The position numbers and the translations under genes were made by a program. A DNA stretch of 64,000 bases from Amoebophrya sp. A120 (Eukaryota > Sar > Dinophyceae > Syndiniales > Amoebophryaceae). The notes beneath the pieces were generated by a model that made no database searches, was not told the DNA's origin, and saw only the letters and a program-made list of their open reading frames with translations. Below are positions 46,501-58,800 of this stretch, in pieces; position 1 is the first letter of the stretch; the number at the start of each line of letters is the position of its first letter. The stretch covers positions 6,640,933-6,704,932 of the forward strand of contig CAJINV010000004.1 in assembly GCA_905178155.1 (NCBI GenBank). The letters run 5' to 3'.

Positions 46501-49500
46501 AGTTCCGCACCATGAACAGCGACGGGTGGGTATCACACAGAAAAAAGCTAGCAGGGCATATTTGTAATGCAAAAATAAATACACAAAAAATGCATATCCG
46601 AAACAGCATGCTATGGGGCCACCCATAGCAAATTTTTTTGTGTACTTATTTTTGCATTACAAATATGCCCTGTCAGCTTTTTTGTTTTTCTCTGGGATAG
46701 TCGGTCTTCGAACCGGATTACTACGCGGCCTGCCGGTATGGAAGCGTCAGGTTTGAAATCGACAAAGCTGAAATGATTTGTCATGCATAAAATGCAAGGC
46801 ATGAAGCGCCTGTCTTGCCGGGATGGCAAGCGAGGCCGACCGTCAGCCTGTTTAGGGTTTGAAATAGAGCTGCTAAAGTGGCATGACAACAGCAGTCGCT
46901 TGTGCCCAAACAGCATGACAAATTGGATTCCGGTGCTCGGAAAATTTGTCATGCACCGCTTGGAAATTGGGCTTCCAGTTCCAACTGGCATCGATTTTGT
47001 GCATTACAAGTTATTTCAACTTTGACGATTTCAATCCTGACGCTTCCATAGCCGGTTCTTGCTGGGGGAACAAGCCCCGCGGGAGGAGATGGACGTGTGT
47101 TCGCGGGACGAACTGTACATGTACCGGGCGATTGCGCGCCGCGTGTTGAAGGTGCAGCCGGACGTTTTACACGTGATTCTGGAGAAGTACATCTTGTCCT
47201 CGGAAAACCTGAAGCAGTACCGGTTTGTATTACAGTGAAAAGTGCCCCCCACCCCTAAATTGCAGAAATTTGTAATGCGAAGTTTCCAAATGAAAACTTT
47301 TTGCCATGCATGAAAGGAGTGTGAATCTTTCTGATGCAGAATGTAGGCGCGTATCGCATCGCTTGCATGACAAGTGCCGCTCTTGCTGGGGTCTTTTGCA
47401 ATACAAACTTTTGCTATTCACGATTGAAAACCTGTGACGCTGATAGATGCAAGAGGGCGAGTGTTTCATTTGGAAAGGTTTGCAATACAAATGCTCCCAA
47501 GTTCGGGGGTGGAGGCATTTTTCATTGTAATAGTTTGCAGACTTGGTGAACAAGCAGGTGGGACGAGATTTTACTACTGCAACTCAGCAGGATCATCATG
47601 TCGTGGGGCAGCAGAAGCAACATCAGGAGAGTGGTGATAGGATGTTGATGGCCGCCAAGAACGTGGTCGGTGTAGCTGGTCGTGTAGCATCCTCAAGAAC
47701 AGAGGGTGGTACACTTTCTACAACCGCAGAAGTACAAGTGTCCTCGAACTATAACGATTTCCATTCCTGGGTGGGGGTCTTGGAAGAAGCTGGAACTACT
47801 ACCGACGACGCGCACCACGAAGAAGACCCGTCTTTCGTGGTGGACACGAAAAGTAGTAGAACAGGCGGGATTTCATCTACGACAACAGAGCTGCAAGGCG
47901 ATGTTGACCAAATTTTCCAAGACGCCGTGGTGCTGCGTCCGTTCGCCGGGATGCATATTCGATCAACGGACAACGTTGGCCGCTTTCGGCACGGGGTTTG
48001 CCACTACGCCGACAAGCTGGAGCTGATGATGCGATTTTACTCTCCGGATCGAAAGGAAAGGGAGCGGTTGCTGAAGACGCCCGGCGGGTGGCACAACAGC
48101 CTGGAACGGCTGTATGAGGACGGAAGTATAAACTTGCACTTAATTTATTTTTTTGGGCTCTTGTGATGTAGAAAAGAACGAGGAATTCAGACTCGCTTCT
48201 CAGTCTGCATTGACTGACGTCACTTGTTCGGAGTACCGTTAAAAGTAGTTTGATCGATCATGGTCGAAAACTTGAGAAGCTTCTATGAGCTTATGCCAAA
48301 TAATTCTAAAAGTAAATGTTCAAGTAAAACAGTATCTATTTCTCCAGATCTGAACCCGTATTCCATGCACGTGAAGAAGAAGAAGGAGTTCAGCATGACG
48401 GAATTGCTGGAGGGCCGCTACAAGGGCGAATCGGATTACGAAGATTTGCAGCATAAGGAACTGAAGGCGCGTAACAAGGTCGCTTCCGTAATGGACGACA
48501 CCACGTCCGAGGTGGACCGCTTGCGCAATTTGCGCGAATTCCGAAGTACACACAAGGAAAAGACGTTGAACAGGGCTGAGCAGCAAGACGGGGGTGCAGC
48601 ACACGATACTACAACTACAGCCGAGAGAACTTCTGAAGACGAAGTACAAGAAAAACCACCTGAAGCGGAGCAGGAAGAAGAAAACGACGACGAGGAGCTC
48701 GAGGAGAGGGTGTATTTCGACAAGAGTAGCAACTCTACCACAACTTGGCAGCTGCCGACGAAGATCCGGACCGTCTTTGTGGCGACCGACAACTGCACAA
48801 AGCTCGTGGATTTCCAAATATGCTCCAGAAAAAGACCGACAGGTCATATTTGTAATGCAAAAATAAATAGACAAAAAAATCTGTATTGCATGCCCTAAAC
48901 AGGATGCTATGGCCTCGCCCATGACAGATTTTCCTGTGTATTTATTTTTGCATTACAAATATGCCCTGCCTGCTTTTTTCTGTGGGATACCAAAACTGTG
49001 ATGCGTACAAGAGGAACAGATGGACGCTCGCGTCGTTTTGTCGACGGGAAGATGGTCCTCGTGGTGAGCTTTCTGGGGGTCGCGATCAAGAAGATCGTGC
49101 AAGTGATACAACAACTCAAACGAACAGAGGTACGACTAAGGCAGCGGTAATATCCGACAGTGCGGTGTTCTTTCAGGGGCACCAGAACGATCAGGACCGA
49201 CGAGGAGGGCTCCCACCAGAAGTGGCAGGGGAAAATAAAGGACCACACGAGCAGGACCAACATCAGAGCAGTACCAGACCTGCCGAGCAGCAACCGCACA
49301 ACGCCGACAGTACAACTTCTAGTGCGTCGACGGAGTTGGTTGACCAGCTGGTGAGCGGCGAAGTGGATTTATCCGAGGCAGAAAACATCCTATCAAATGC
49401 AAATATGTCTGGGTCTGGAAGAATGCAAGTTTGTCATGCTTGTCTGACATGACTCGAGTAGAGTCTGTGTTGCATAGGCACGAAAAGGCCCTCTTACCTG

Positions 49501-49862
49501 TCATGCAAAAACGCAGTTTGCCGCACGGAATACGAATACGTAAGACATGGCAGCGTGTTGCAGTGCGTATTTGTCTATCATTCACTTTTAGCATTACAAT
49601 ACAAGTTTCCAGACCCAGACATATTTGCAGTTCATACATCCACCACACGGCCAAAATGCTCGCGGAGTCCGAGTGGAGTCACCCGAAGCGCGGGACCGGC
49701 GCGGAAGACCTCTACCGACTCTGGGCGGAGGTGATTCTGCTCACGAAGGCTACTTTTGCGGTCGGCACGTTCTCCAGCAACTTGTCGCGATTGGTGCAGG
49801 TGTTGCGCCAGCAGCCGCAGAACACGATGCTGTCGTTGGACATGAGGTGGAAACCGGGCTGA
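43532..49862 (+). CDS. alpha-1,6-fucosyltransferase-like (GT23) type II Golgi enzyme
   Basis: 1189 residues in twelve exons: 43532-43755, 44086-44873, 45119-45231, 45545-45581, 45849-46322, 46477-46530, 46705-46736, 47056-47227, 47538-48125, 48348-48818, 48995-49390 and 49642-49862 (TGA). A hydrophobic signal-anchor (about residues 17-36, NVVLLFLLRLLSCVFLIL) fits type II Golgi topology. A Ser/Thr-rich stem and a Cys-rich region follow. GT23 motifs: HIRSTDNVG (from residue 771, the HxRxTD GDP-fucose-binding loop), KIRTVFVATDNCTKL (compare VYLATDD in FUT8) and VGTFSSNLSRL (1157-1167) close to the C-terminus. The enzyme would transfer fucose from GDP-fucose to a glycan; the acceptor is unknown. 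It is about twice FUT8 length through disordered inserts. Ten introner elements (IE32-IE41, six families) plus one GT-AG intron (48126-48347) interrupt it. ATG 43532 is chosen because the earlier frame has no ATG. Confidence 0.8.
43756..44080. mobile_element. introner element IE32, family B
   Basis: Left TATCGCGGGGAAAAATTCCC, right GGGGGGATTTTTCATTTTGATA core. Perfect CGCAC repeats (43751-43755, 44081-44085). No GT start is possible. Confidence 0.92.
44874..45113 (+). mobile_element. introner element IE33, family A (A3-like)
   Basis: Left TATGCATTGCAATCATGTCT; right arm shortened (CCCCAGACATATTTGCATTTGATA core). Perfect GCTCG repeats (44869-44873, 45114-45118). Confidence 0.92.
45232..45539. 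mobile_element. introner element IE34, family F
   Basis: Left TATGGATGTGTCAGGTTTG; right CAATCCTGACACATCCATA. Perfect ATATC repeats (45227-45231, 45540-45544). Confidence 0.93.
45582..45843 (-). mobile_element. introner element IE35, family A (subgroup A3)
   Basis: Ends TATCAAATGCAAAAATGTCT / AGACATTTTTGCATTTGATA, an exact 20-nt inverse pair. Perfect CTCGG repeats (45577-45581, 45844-45848). The interior is opposite to IE12. With IE34 it isolates a 37-nt exon. Confidence 0.94.
46323..46471. mobile_element. introner element IE36, family D
   Basis: Shortest element (149 bp). Left TATGAACTGCAGGAGTATCG; right CGATACTTTTGCAATGCATA. Perfect CTTCC repeats (46318-46322, 46472-46476). The interior is very close to IE42. 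Confidence 0.92.
46531..46699. mobile_element. introner element IE37, family E
   Basis: Left TATCACACAGAAAAAAGC; right GCTTTTTTGTTTTTCTCTGGGATA core. Flanks GTGGG and GTCGG (one mismatch). Confidence 0.92.
46737..47050. mobile_element. introner element IE38, family F
   Basis: Left TATGGAAGCGTCAGGTTTG; right CAATCCTGACGCTTCCATA. Perfect GCCGG repeats (46732-46736, 47051-47055). With IE37 it leaves a 32-nt exon (46705-46736). Confidence 0.94.
47228..47532. mobile_element. introner element IE39, family H
   Basis: Sole family H copy. Left TATTACAGTGAAAAGTGCC followed by CCCCACCCC; right end read on the other strand TATTACAATGAAAAATGCC. Perfect GTTTG repeats (47223-47227, 47533-47537). Confidence 0.9.
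48819..48989. mobile_element. introner element IE40, family E
   Basis: Left TATGCTCCAGAAAAAGACC; right end GCTTTTTTCTGTGGGATA. Perfect CCAAA repeats (48814-48818, 48990-48994). The interior closely matches IE19. Confidence 0.92.
49391..49636 (+). mobile_element. introner element IE41, family A (subgroup A1)
   Basis: Ends TATCAAATGCAAATATGTCT / AGACATATTTGCAGTTCATA. Perfect CATCC repeats (49386-49390, 49637-49641). It separates the last exon, which carries the VGTFSS motif. Confidence 0.93.
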
Positions 49863-50642
49863 TGACTCTGTCCTGTATTTTTCGGCAAGAACGGCAACAA
49901 CCACGTACGGATCATCTTTAGCGGACGAAGAACATCGCGCGGAGTTGACAAGAAACCTCATCCGTGTTCTTGTAGGAGCGCATAAGCGTGTTGTATTCTA
50001 GAACCACATAAGTTTGAATTTCGAGCCGGCCGTGATAAAAACGGTGTCACGTCGATTCGGCTCCTTTTGATTCAGCTCTAAACTATCTGTGTTTCGCTCC
50101 TCCGTGAAGATGTCCATATTTTTACAAAGAGTTGTCGGTTCCACGTCATCTACATCTGTTTTCATCGTCCTGGAAAAAGTGACCCATTCGTGCGAAGAGA
50201 AGAACAGAGAGGATCGGTTTCGTGCGAAAAAACAAGCTGCCTCGGTATAAGAATAAGAACCACACAGCATGAGCAACATCATTCGATACCGTTCGCGTTC
50301 TTTCCCTCATCGTCCTATGACAACTACTAACTTTTATTTCGTATGTGCGTACTTAGCTTACTCTTGAGATGAAAGAGGAAGAGCGTCCTCGTGAGTTGAC
50401 AATTATTGAACTCTTTTTCTTGCCTTCTGGTTTTCAGGAACTGTGCTACGAGCAGGCATCCCCTTTAAAAGAGCGTAGCACCACGGCACCCTCCTGTTCA
50501 AACAATTGCCCCAACCAAAATCATAGTCGACCTGAAATAATTATGAAATAGTAAAATAAAAAATGTAAGTAGAAGTACTGCGACAGAGACATCCATTCGA
50601 AATCGAATTTTTGTTCCAACTCCAGCACCTAACCACGAATCT
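49863..50642. other. intergenic spacer
   Basis: No gene or introner element recognised between the fucosyltransferase-like gene and the intronless gene. Confidence 0.55.
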
Positions 50643-51743
50643 ATGGCCGCCGTCGCCCGGCTTTCGGAGAAGGTGCTCGGCGTGGGACAGTACCAGCCAC
50701 CCACCGAGCCCTCTGTGAATGCGCTGTACACGAAGCAGTCCAACCTGGCCTACGGCACCACCCGGTGCGAGGTGCAGACCGGCGTGTTTCCGTACCCAAG
50801 AAGGGAACTGGAGCGCAAGAACTACAACGACCCTGAGCACTTCTCGCAGCACAAACTCGACGTCAGCGAGAACAGCGTGGGCGTGGACTTCCCGGGCGTG
50901 AAGCGGGAGCAGTTTTTCATCCTGAAAAACGCCTCCAACGAAAACGACGAGAACAATTTACGGAAGTGCTACCGGCTGCCGCCCGCGCCCCTGCCCCGCA
51001 AGGACATCGTGTACGACGACCCGGGGTTCCCCTCCATCTTCGACGAAATCGATTTCACGAACAGCGACCGACCCGCCTCGGTCCCCGACCACAAGCGGTC
51101 CGACCGCTTTCGGTTCCGCCGCGATATCTTCAACTTCGAGGAGCGCGCGCTCACCGCCACCGGCATGATGCGCGCCAAGGAGCTGCGCGCCGCGGAAAAG
51201 CACCACGCTGCGACCACGTCGAGCATCTTGTCGCGGCCGGTAGAGCAGGTTTTGGAGGAAACCAGGTCGGCGCGGGACGCGCGCCTGAAGAACCTAGAAA
51301 ACCCCGACTTCGTGCGGAACCGCGAGCGGGCGAGGAAGCTCGCGGAATCCCCGAAATCCGTGAAGGGCGACCAGGAGTTCGTGGCGCGCACCTACACCCG
51401 GAAGGACGGGCAGGAGCCGCTTTTTTTCAGCAAGAAGCACCCGACCGGGATCCGGTACCTGCCCGAGCCGCCGCCCGCGATTTCCAGGTACCGCATTTGC
51501 CCGCCGCACCTGATGGCGCGGTTCGACCAGTACGACGCGATGTCGAAGGAGAAAAAGGAGGGGGTGTGGCAGAAGCGACAGCAGAAGGACGACGTGTTTG
51601 CGCGCACCATCATGGGCGCGTCCACCCGGACCGCGATGGAGCGGCGCCTGCTGCGGAGCCGGGAAAGGGCGAGCGGGGCGCTGAAGGAAAAGAGAAAAAC
51701 GCGGGTCTACGCCAGTTTGAGCAAAAGTCTAAACGACGCGTAG
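50643..51743 (+). CDS. intronless protein of unknown function, 366 residues
   Basis: A single exon with strongly GC-rich coding sequence and no introner element. The protein is Arg/Lys/Glu-rich and hydrophilic, with no signal peptide or membrane segment. Recognisable pieces are SNLAYGTTRCEVQTGVFPYP near the start, a Pro-rich turn (RLPPAPLPRK) followed by YDDPGFPSIFDEIDF, a helical charged middle (about residues 170-240), HPTGIRYLPEPPPAISRY and a C-terminal basic helix. The spacing of short Tyr/Pro motifs recalls structural or flagellar-associated proteins, but that is only an impression. ATG 50643 is the first in frame; TAG ends it. Confidence 0.7.
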   Translation: MAAVARLSEKVLGVGQYQPPTEPSVNALYTKQSNLAYGTTRCEVQTGVFPYPRRELERKNYNDPEHFSQHKLDVSENSVGVDFPGVKREQFFILKNASNENDENNLRKCYRLPPAPLPRKDIVYDDPGFPSIFDEIDFTNSDRPASVPDHKRSDRFRFRRDIFNFEERALTATGMMRAKELRAAEKHHAATTSSILSRPVEQVLEETRSARDARLKNLENPDFVRNRERARKLAESPKSVKGDQEFVARTYTRKDGQEPLFFSKKHPTGIRYLPEPPPAISRYRICPPHLMARFDQYDAMSKEKKEGVWQKRQQKDDVFARTIMGASTRTAMERRLLRSRERASGALKEKRKTRVYASLSKSLNDA

Positions 51744-52878
51744 ACGAAGAAGTACTTAAGCCGGGGGACGAGGAGGAGGACTCCGTTGAAAAGAATTAGG
51801 GACTCGATTTCTGGAGGACCCCCGAAATTGCGGTACTAAAGAAGGGCAAGAGCGGGGAGCCACTGCGAGACTTCGCACCCTAATAGGCAAGTAAAAACTC
51901 ACTGTCAAATAAGGGAGCGCAGTACTTCCACTTTAGTAAACAGTGCAGCGGCACTTGTAGTCTTACATTACATGGTACATAATTTTTCCATCGTTGCACG
52001 AGGATGAGATGGATCGCAAAATTTTTTCGCACATCACGAAGTCAATTGGGTGAAAGCCAATTTGCTTTCACGGACTGACCACACCGGAGATCATAGCTGG
52101 TTTCTGCCACCGATGTTCTAGATAATTTTTCGCCGTGACTCGTCTTTTACGTGGCTTGTCGTCAGTATTCTAGTCGTAATGCGTGGACGGAGCTTTCGTA
52201 TTCGCTTTCGTTTCGTCTGCATGTAGTGCTGTGATATCAAACAACGGCCACGACCACACAGACGGAGAGGGATGTTGTAGTTGTGCTGCAAGCTGCTACA
52301 AGCGAGAGACAATTTAATTTTCCCTCTGCTCGACACTCGAGGAGGTGGATAGTAGAGTGGACGTGAGAATAGAAAGAAAGGAATTTTTCGTGGTGATTGG
52401 TTCTCGGAGAGGGAGGGGAATAGAACGGAGTGAAAAATAAAATTTGAAAATGTTCGACGTTGTTTTGTTAGTCTTGCTTCAAAAGAGGCGAGGACGCAGT
52501 AAGGCAATTATACTTACATCGTTTACAAGTTCTTTTCGTATTTAATTTGAAAATCAAGATCACAACAGTGGAAGGACTGATTGTCGTCGTCTGTCCATCT
52601 CCACGCATAGTAGTTCTTCTTATTCAACAACAGTGACAGATTATGTAAACCCCATGCCGTTCTTATATATTCTTTTTGTCAATCTGACAGGGTCCTCACG
52701 GTCATCATGATGTTGCAGCCTGTTCAGCTAAAAGCAGAAGTCCACCATTGGCAAGAACGCACTTGGCAGTGGCGGGCCTGAGCAGAAACTCTTCCGTCTA
52801 CAAGTACAGTAGATCTCCTCCACGGTCTGAACAAACGGGCTTCATCTGCAATAAATTGCCTGACAGCCGCTCACGACC
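51744..52878. other. intergenic spacer
   Basis: AT-rich with no convincing coding frame. The minus-strand open frame at 52118-52507 is Arg/Ser/Phe-rich and unlike the exons here. No introner element. Confidence 0.55.
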
Positions 52879-55800
52879 ATGCTGCCCCCGGTCCGGCACC
52901 GCACCCAGATGGGGGACATTTTGTCCTGGGCTGGCGGACGCGCGGAAAGCCCGTCAAACCCTGCCAACTACAACCCCGCGGCTGCGCCACAAATACTAGC
53001 GCCGATGAACCAGAACCAGCCCCAGGTGGTCGGCATGCCGCCCCAGTTCGCGTTCAACCAGAATAACAATAAACCCAGCTACCCGAACAGCTTCTCCAAC
53101 CCCAATCCCAACCGCGATCTGAATCCACAAAACAACCGACTGCAGCAAATTGTACCCGCCACACAAGGTGCTGGAAATGTGCTGAACAACCGGCAGCAGC
53201 TGCAACCAGTTCCACCACCGAACCCGCCGTCCGGTGGAGGAGGGCCAGACAGAGGTCCAGAGCAGAACAGGAATATTAACTACCCGCAAATCCAGCAAAA
53301 CGCGGACTTTCTCGCTAAGCCCTTTTCCGAGGACAACCAGCAACTAAGCCACGACCTCGCCGTGCAGAACACGGGCCTGCAAAACCAGATCTTCTCGCTG
53401 GAGCGGGTGTGCCGCCTGCTGACCGACCGCGTGACGTTCCTGGAAAACAAAGCGAGTAATATCCTGTGCAAAAGTATCGTACTCGTATTGCAAAGATGCA
53501 TTACAAATCCTTTTCTTAAGGTCAGTCCGCATTACAAATTTTATTTCTCATGCTGAGGAAATTTGTAATGCATTTATACGACGAGTGGGTGCGATACTTT
53601 TGCAGTTCATAAGTAACGTCAGCCAGCAACTCGACGAGCGGGCACGGACAGACGCGGAGATCCTTATGCATTGCAAATATGTCTGGGTCTGGAAGATGGC
53701 AACTTGTAATGCTGTCTCAGGATGCTAAAAAAATTTGTATTGCATGACCAGCAGAAGGAGTCCAGTTTGTGCTACGCGGGGAGGGAATTTCTCATGCGGA
53801 ATATGCGTCGGGAAGCCCTCTGCAAATCTGTGATGCTAGAGCATGCATTACAGGCATCATGGGTCATGCACAATATACATGACAAACCTGGCTGCAATCT
53901 TCCAGACCCAGATGACATGTTTGCATTTGATAATCCTGCGCAAGGTGCAACTACAGGTCCGAGACATTCAGGAAGGGCAGAGTGGCTTCGTCAAAGACGT
54001 GGCTGGTATGCTTATTGTAGTATACCGTCACGCATGACAAAACATCTTTTCTATTTTGAAATAACTATAACTTCTCCAAATCGCAACTTTTCTGTTCGCT
54101 AAAATTTCTGTGATGCGTTTTCTAGTTGTTGTAGGTCTACGTGTACTTGTACGCTAGTTTTCGCAAAAATGCCTACTAGAAGTCTACGTTACAACTTACC
54201 AGTTTCGCGCACAACAACATACAAATAAACCCTACAACAGGGAAGCTCACCCAGCACGAAGAGCAGAACGTGCGATCGGAGAGGGACCAGGCTGCTGTGC
54301 GCGAATCTGTCCGGGGGTTACAGAATGACTTTCGCGATTTCGCCGTGCAGTCTGTCTACCGTCAGCGCCAGGAGACAGAACAGTTGATAAAAAACCAATT
54401 CGCAAAACACCAGTTTCAGGTATGATACTTTGATGTAGAGTAGCTCTTGTAGAAGTGCAGTACTAGAAGTACTTACCGCATGCTACTAACTTCGCAGCTG
54501 TAGTTGTCGTCGATCATATTGAGCAATGAAGGCGACCTCGAAGATCATGGTGCTTTTGGCACTTGCGTTGCCGTGGATGATGAGTTGCATCTTTCGAGAT
54601 GATTTCCATGATCGCCAGGATGCTTACCGCGACAGTCGCGTGTTAAGTACGTTCTACGGTTCAATTCCAATTCTATTCCCAGGAAAACGACGCCCGCGCG
54701 GAGCTGAAGCGGCAGCAAGAGGAGCTCGCGGAGGGTATAAGCCGGGTCAACAACACGCTGGAGGATTTGGACACCAATGCGGCTGCGTTTAAGCAAGACG
54801 CCCGGGCTATCAAATGTAAAAATGTCTGGGTCTGGAAACTTGTGATGCTGGGCGCCGTCTCATGAGGAAGCGACAAATGCTGGCTCAGCATGACAAGTTT
54901 CTGAGCTCCTAGGTGTTGCCTATTCTGCATGACAAACTGCGCTTTTGCATCACAGAAAAACGGAGCTCTTGGGTAACGTGCATGACAGATCTAAGAGTCA
55001 TGCCAGACAAGCATGACAAACATGAATTCTTCCAGACCCAGACATTTTTACAATCCATACGGGCGCGGATCGTGAATCTCGAAAACGCGATTCTCTGCAA
55101 GGAAGGCGATGTCGGGGAGTATCAAATGCAAATATATCTGGGTCTGGACAAATGCAACTTGTGATGCTAGCTTTGGATCCTAAAAGAGTCTGTCTTGCAT
55201 GAGCAGCAAGAGGAGACCATTTTTCGCTACGTGGAGAGGGCGTTTCTCATGCGGAATAGGCATGAAGACGCCCTCAAAAAACCTGTGATGCTGGGGCATG
55301 AATCACAGACATCAAGGGTCATGCAAAAAGGGCATGACAAACCTCGCATCCTTCCAGACCCAGACATATTTGCAATGCATAGGGAGAGCGGCGAGCCGAA
55401 ACTCGGCGGCTTCGCCTTCCGAGAACACGTGGAGCAGTTGCGAGTACTTATTTGTTTTCACAACTAGGGTGCTACATGTACATTTTCATATCCGTTGTAC
55501 ATCGTGATCGTGTTCGTGGCCCTCGTCCTCGTCACGTCGTTGGGTTATTTATCTTTGCAGTCAATCTTCATCTTCTTGCCATGTTCTTGGAGTAGACCTT
55601 GGTCTTGCAATGCAGAGCGATAGACCTCCTCATTGGCCTGGATGTGTGTGGTGGCATATCATTTTTCTACATTGAAATGCTTTATCCCTCAACAACTTTC
55701 CTTCTAGGCTCAAGTCGCGCAAATGGCGAAGGACTTCACAGAGAACGTGATCGAGAACGAAAACGAAAAGAAGATTCGCAATGTATCAAATGGAAAAATC

Positions 55801-58800
55801 TTCCCTCCCCATATCAAAACGAAATTTCTGATGCTGGATTTGGATACACAAATCAAATTTGTATTGCAGTAGAGAAATACACGCAGATCCTGAGCCGAGG
55901 TGGGGGCCTTTTGGTGTAGGCGCCTAACATGGCAGACGGCTACCCTGTAGGCCTTACAGCATTACAAATCGCCTGCATGACGTGGCGGACAGCCTGAGCG
56001 TGCCTTCTTGCAAGACAGACCCGATGCGTGGTCACAAATCAGCAACGCAAGTTTTCGGAAGCATACCTTTTCGATATGGGGAGGGGGGATTTTGCCTTAC
56101 GATGCAACGCCGTGATTCGGGAGTACGAAGAGAAAATTGCGAATCTGAACACGGACCTCTCGCAGCAGAAGCAGGAACTGTTAACCCTGTTCGAGTATCA
56201 AATGTAAAAGTGTCCGGGTCTGGAAGATTTTGAGATTTGTCATGCTTGTCTGGAATGACCAAAAAGTTTTTGACGCGTGTCCAAGAAGAGACCCTTTGTT
56301 CTTTTGCCTGTCATGCAAAAACGCAGTTTGTCATGCGAAAAACGCAACACAACGAAGCGCAGATATTTCTCATGCTTGTCTGTGCATGACATCAGAGCAT
56401 TCACTATTCCTAACGCAGCATTACAAGTTTCCAGACCCAGACATTTTTGCAGTTGATATCGAGCAGCGCCAGGAGGTGATGCAGTCGAAGATAGAGATAT
56501 CCTGTGTAAAAACGTCCCCACGACCCCATAGTCAAGTTGGGAAATCTGCAAGACAAATCGACACGCTTTGGCTATTACGCATGACAGGATTTTTGGCCTC
56601 GTAGCCTAGGCCTGTGTGGCTAGTGCAGTAGCGTCACAGATCTAGCTTATTATGCTGATTCAAGCATCACAAATTCCGAATACACACAGCTAGAAAATGC
56701 TTCGCATGGTGCTCCGCATGAGAAACATTTTCAGCATGCCGATTTGCATGACAACTTCTATGGGGTGGAGACTCGTTTTTACATAGGATAAGAGATGGAA
56801 AAGCACGAGATTCTCGCCAAGCAGGCCGAGATGCGAGAGGAGCTGCAAGGCGTGGACAGTCTGAACGCGGTTTCGATTTCGGACATTGAGTTGAAAACCA
56901 TGAACAACTTGGACCTGTTCAAAAAACGGGAGGAGGCCGAGCGAGACGCCTTGCGCCAGGTCGTGGACTCGAAACTGAATCAGGTGAATTTCTTGTGATG
57001 CGGATTGACGGATTTACAAAAGGAAATTGCACACCAGCGACTACTACTTTAACCTAGCTTCAAGTTCAAACCGCATTTCTTAAATCCACCTTGGTATACT
57101 TGCACAAGAAGAGAAGTCATGGGCTTATGCGAAGAAAGTTGAAATATCCACCACAGGTTGTCGGGCAAATCGCGCGAACAGAGACGCTGCGACAAGACGG
57201 GCTGACGGTCTTGTACGAGAAAATAGACGATTTTCAGAACAAGCAGCTCGAGACTGTGAAGGAAATCCGGGGGGAAGTGCACGAGAACATACGCGACGTC
57301 CAGGTAAGATTTTTTGTGGTGATCTGTAATGCCGAACGTGCATGAGGACACTGTATCTGTAATGCCGAACGTGCATCAGGACACTCTTTTTTCCGCGTTG
57401 TACTCGCCGTGCGCATGGCAAAATTAATAATAAATCGATTGCTCACCCCCTTTTTACCTTCCCGCAAAATCAGACTCTGTTCAAGGACGAGATGCGACAC
57501 CGCATGGAGACGGAGCGAAAAATGACGGAGTCCGTGCGGGAAGTAGTGAAGAACCTGTCCCAGTCGCAGGCCACGGCTTTCGAGCAGCTGTCCGACCGGA
57601 TCCGGTATCAAATGCAAAAATGTCTGGGGCTGGAAGGTTCTGAGACTTGTCATGCAGATTTTGCATGACCCAGGATGTCTGTAATGCGCGCCCTCGCATC
57701 ACAGGTTTTTAGAGGGCTTCCTGATGCCTACTCCGCATGACAAACGCCCTCCCCGCGTAGCACAAACTAGACTCCTCCTGCTGGTCATGCAATACAGATT
57801 TTTTTGGAGTCCAGAGTTAGCATCACAAGCTCCAACCTTCCAGACCCAGACACTTTTGCGATTGATATACGGCTGCTGTCCGAGACGCTGGGCGAGTCCC
57901 GCAAGGAGTCTTCCGAGCGCGCGGAGCGCATGTCGCGGTATGTGGACGAGGTCGTCGCGAAGTGGCGGCTGGACTACGGACGCCAGTGCGAGCTCCACGA
58001 TACGCAGATGCTCCAGCTGGAGGCGAAGCTGAAGGACCTGTTCGAAACGGTGGAACGGACGAGAAACATATCAAATACAAATATGTCTGGGTCCTCTGGA
58101 AGACTGCTGGACTTGTCATGCAGGTTTTCCATGACCCATCTCATTTGCAATGGAGGATCTAGCATGACAGATTCCGCGAGATCCCTATCATGCTTATATA
58201 TAATCCTGCACGAGAAACTGCCTCTCCACTTGATCAACAAAAGTGGACAGCATTTATTTTATGGTAATGATGCAACACAGATTTTTGTATGATTCAGATT
58301 TAGCATGACAAGTTGCAGAGTCCCAGTCCCAGACATATTTGCAATGCATAAAACACGCTGGACGACAAGATTACCAGTTCAAAGAACCACGTGCTGGAAA
58401 AGCAGGACCAGGCGTCGAACCACTGGCAGGAGCAGCTACTCGTGCAGTCGAAGCGGTTCGAGGAGCGGCAGTACAAGCAGGAGCAGTACACGAAGCAGGA
58501 ATTCGACCACATGAAGCAGAAAACGGACCGACAGAATATGACCCGCTCAAACGTTACAATCTCAAACGTTACAGTAGAATATGAAAATGTGCAGTGCAAG
58601 AGTGCATGATCTAGCCTACTCCCACAGGATTGCGCATGACAAGTTCTCGAGTCCCAAACCGCACTAGGATCTGCCGAAATTTGTATTGCATGCAGAAAGT
58701 GGAGGAGCGCTGGCGCTCTGCGAGTCTGTCATGCGCGTCATGCAATACAAAATCCAGATTCTATTGTAACGTTTGAGATTGTAACACCTGACCGGGTTAT

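Noticed and set aside
54657-54667. GGTTCAATTCC resembling a tRNA B box
   Set aside because: It sits just before a splice acceptor inside an intron, and no A box or cloverleaf can be drawn around it.
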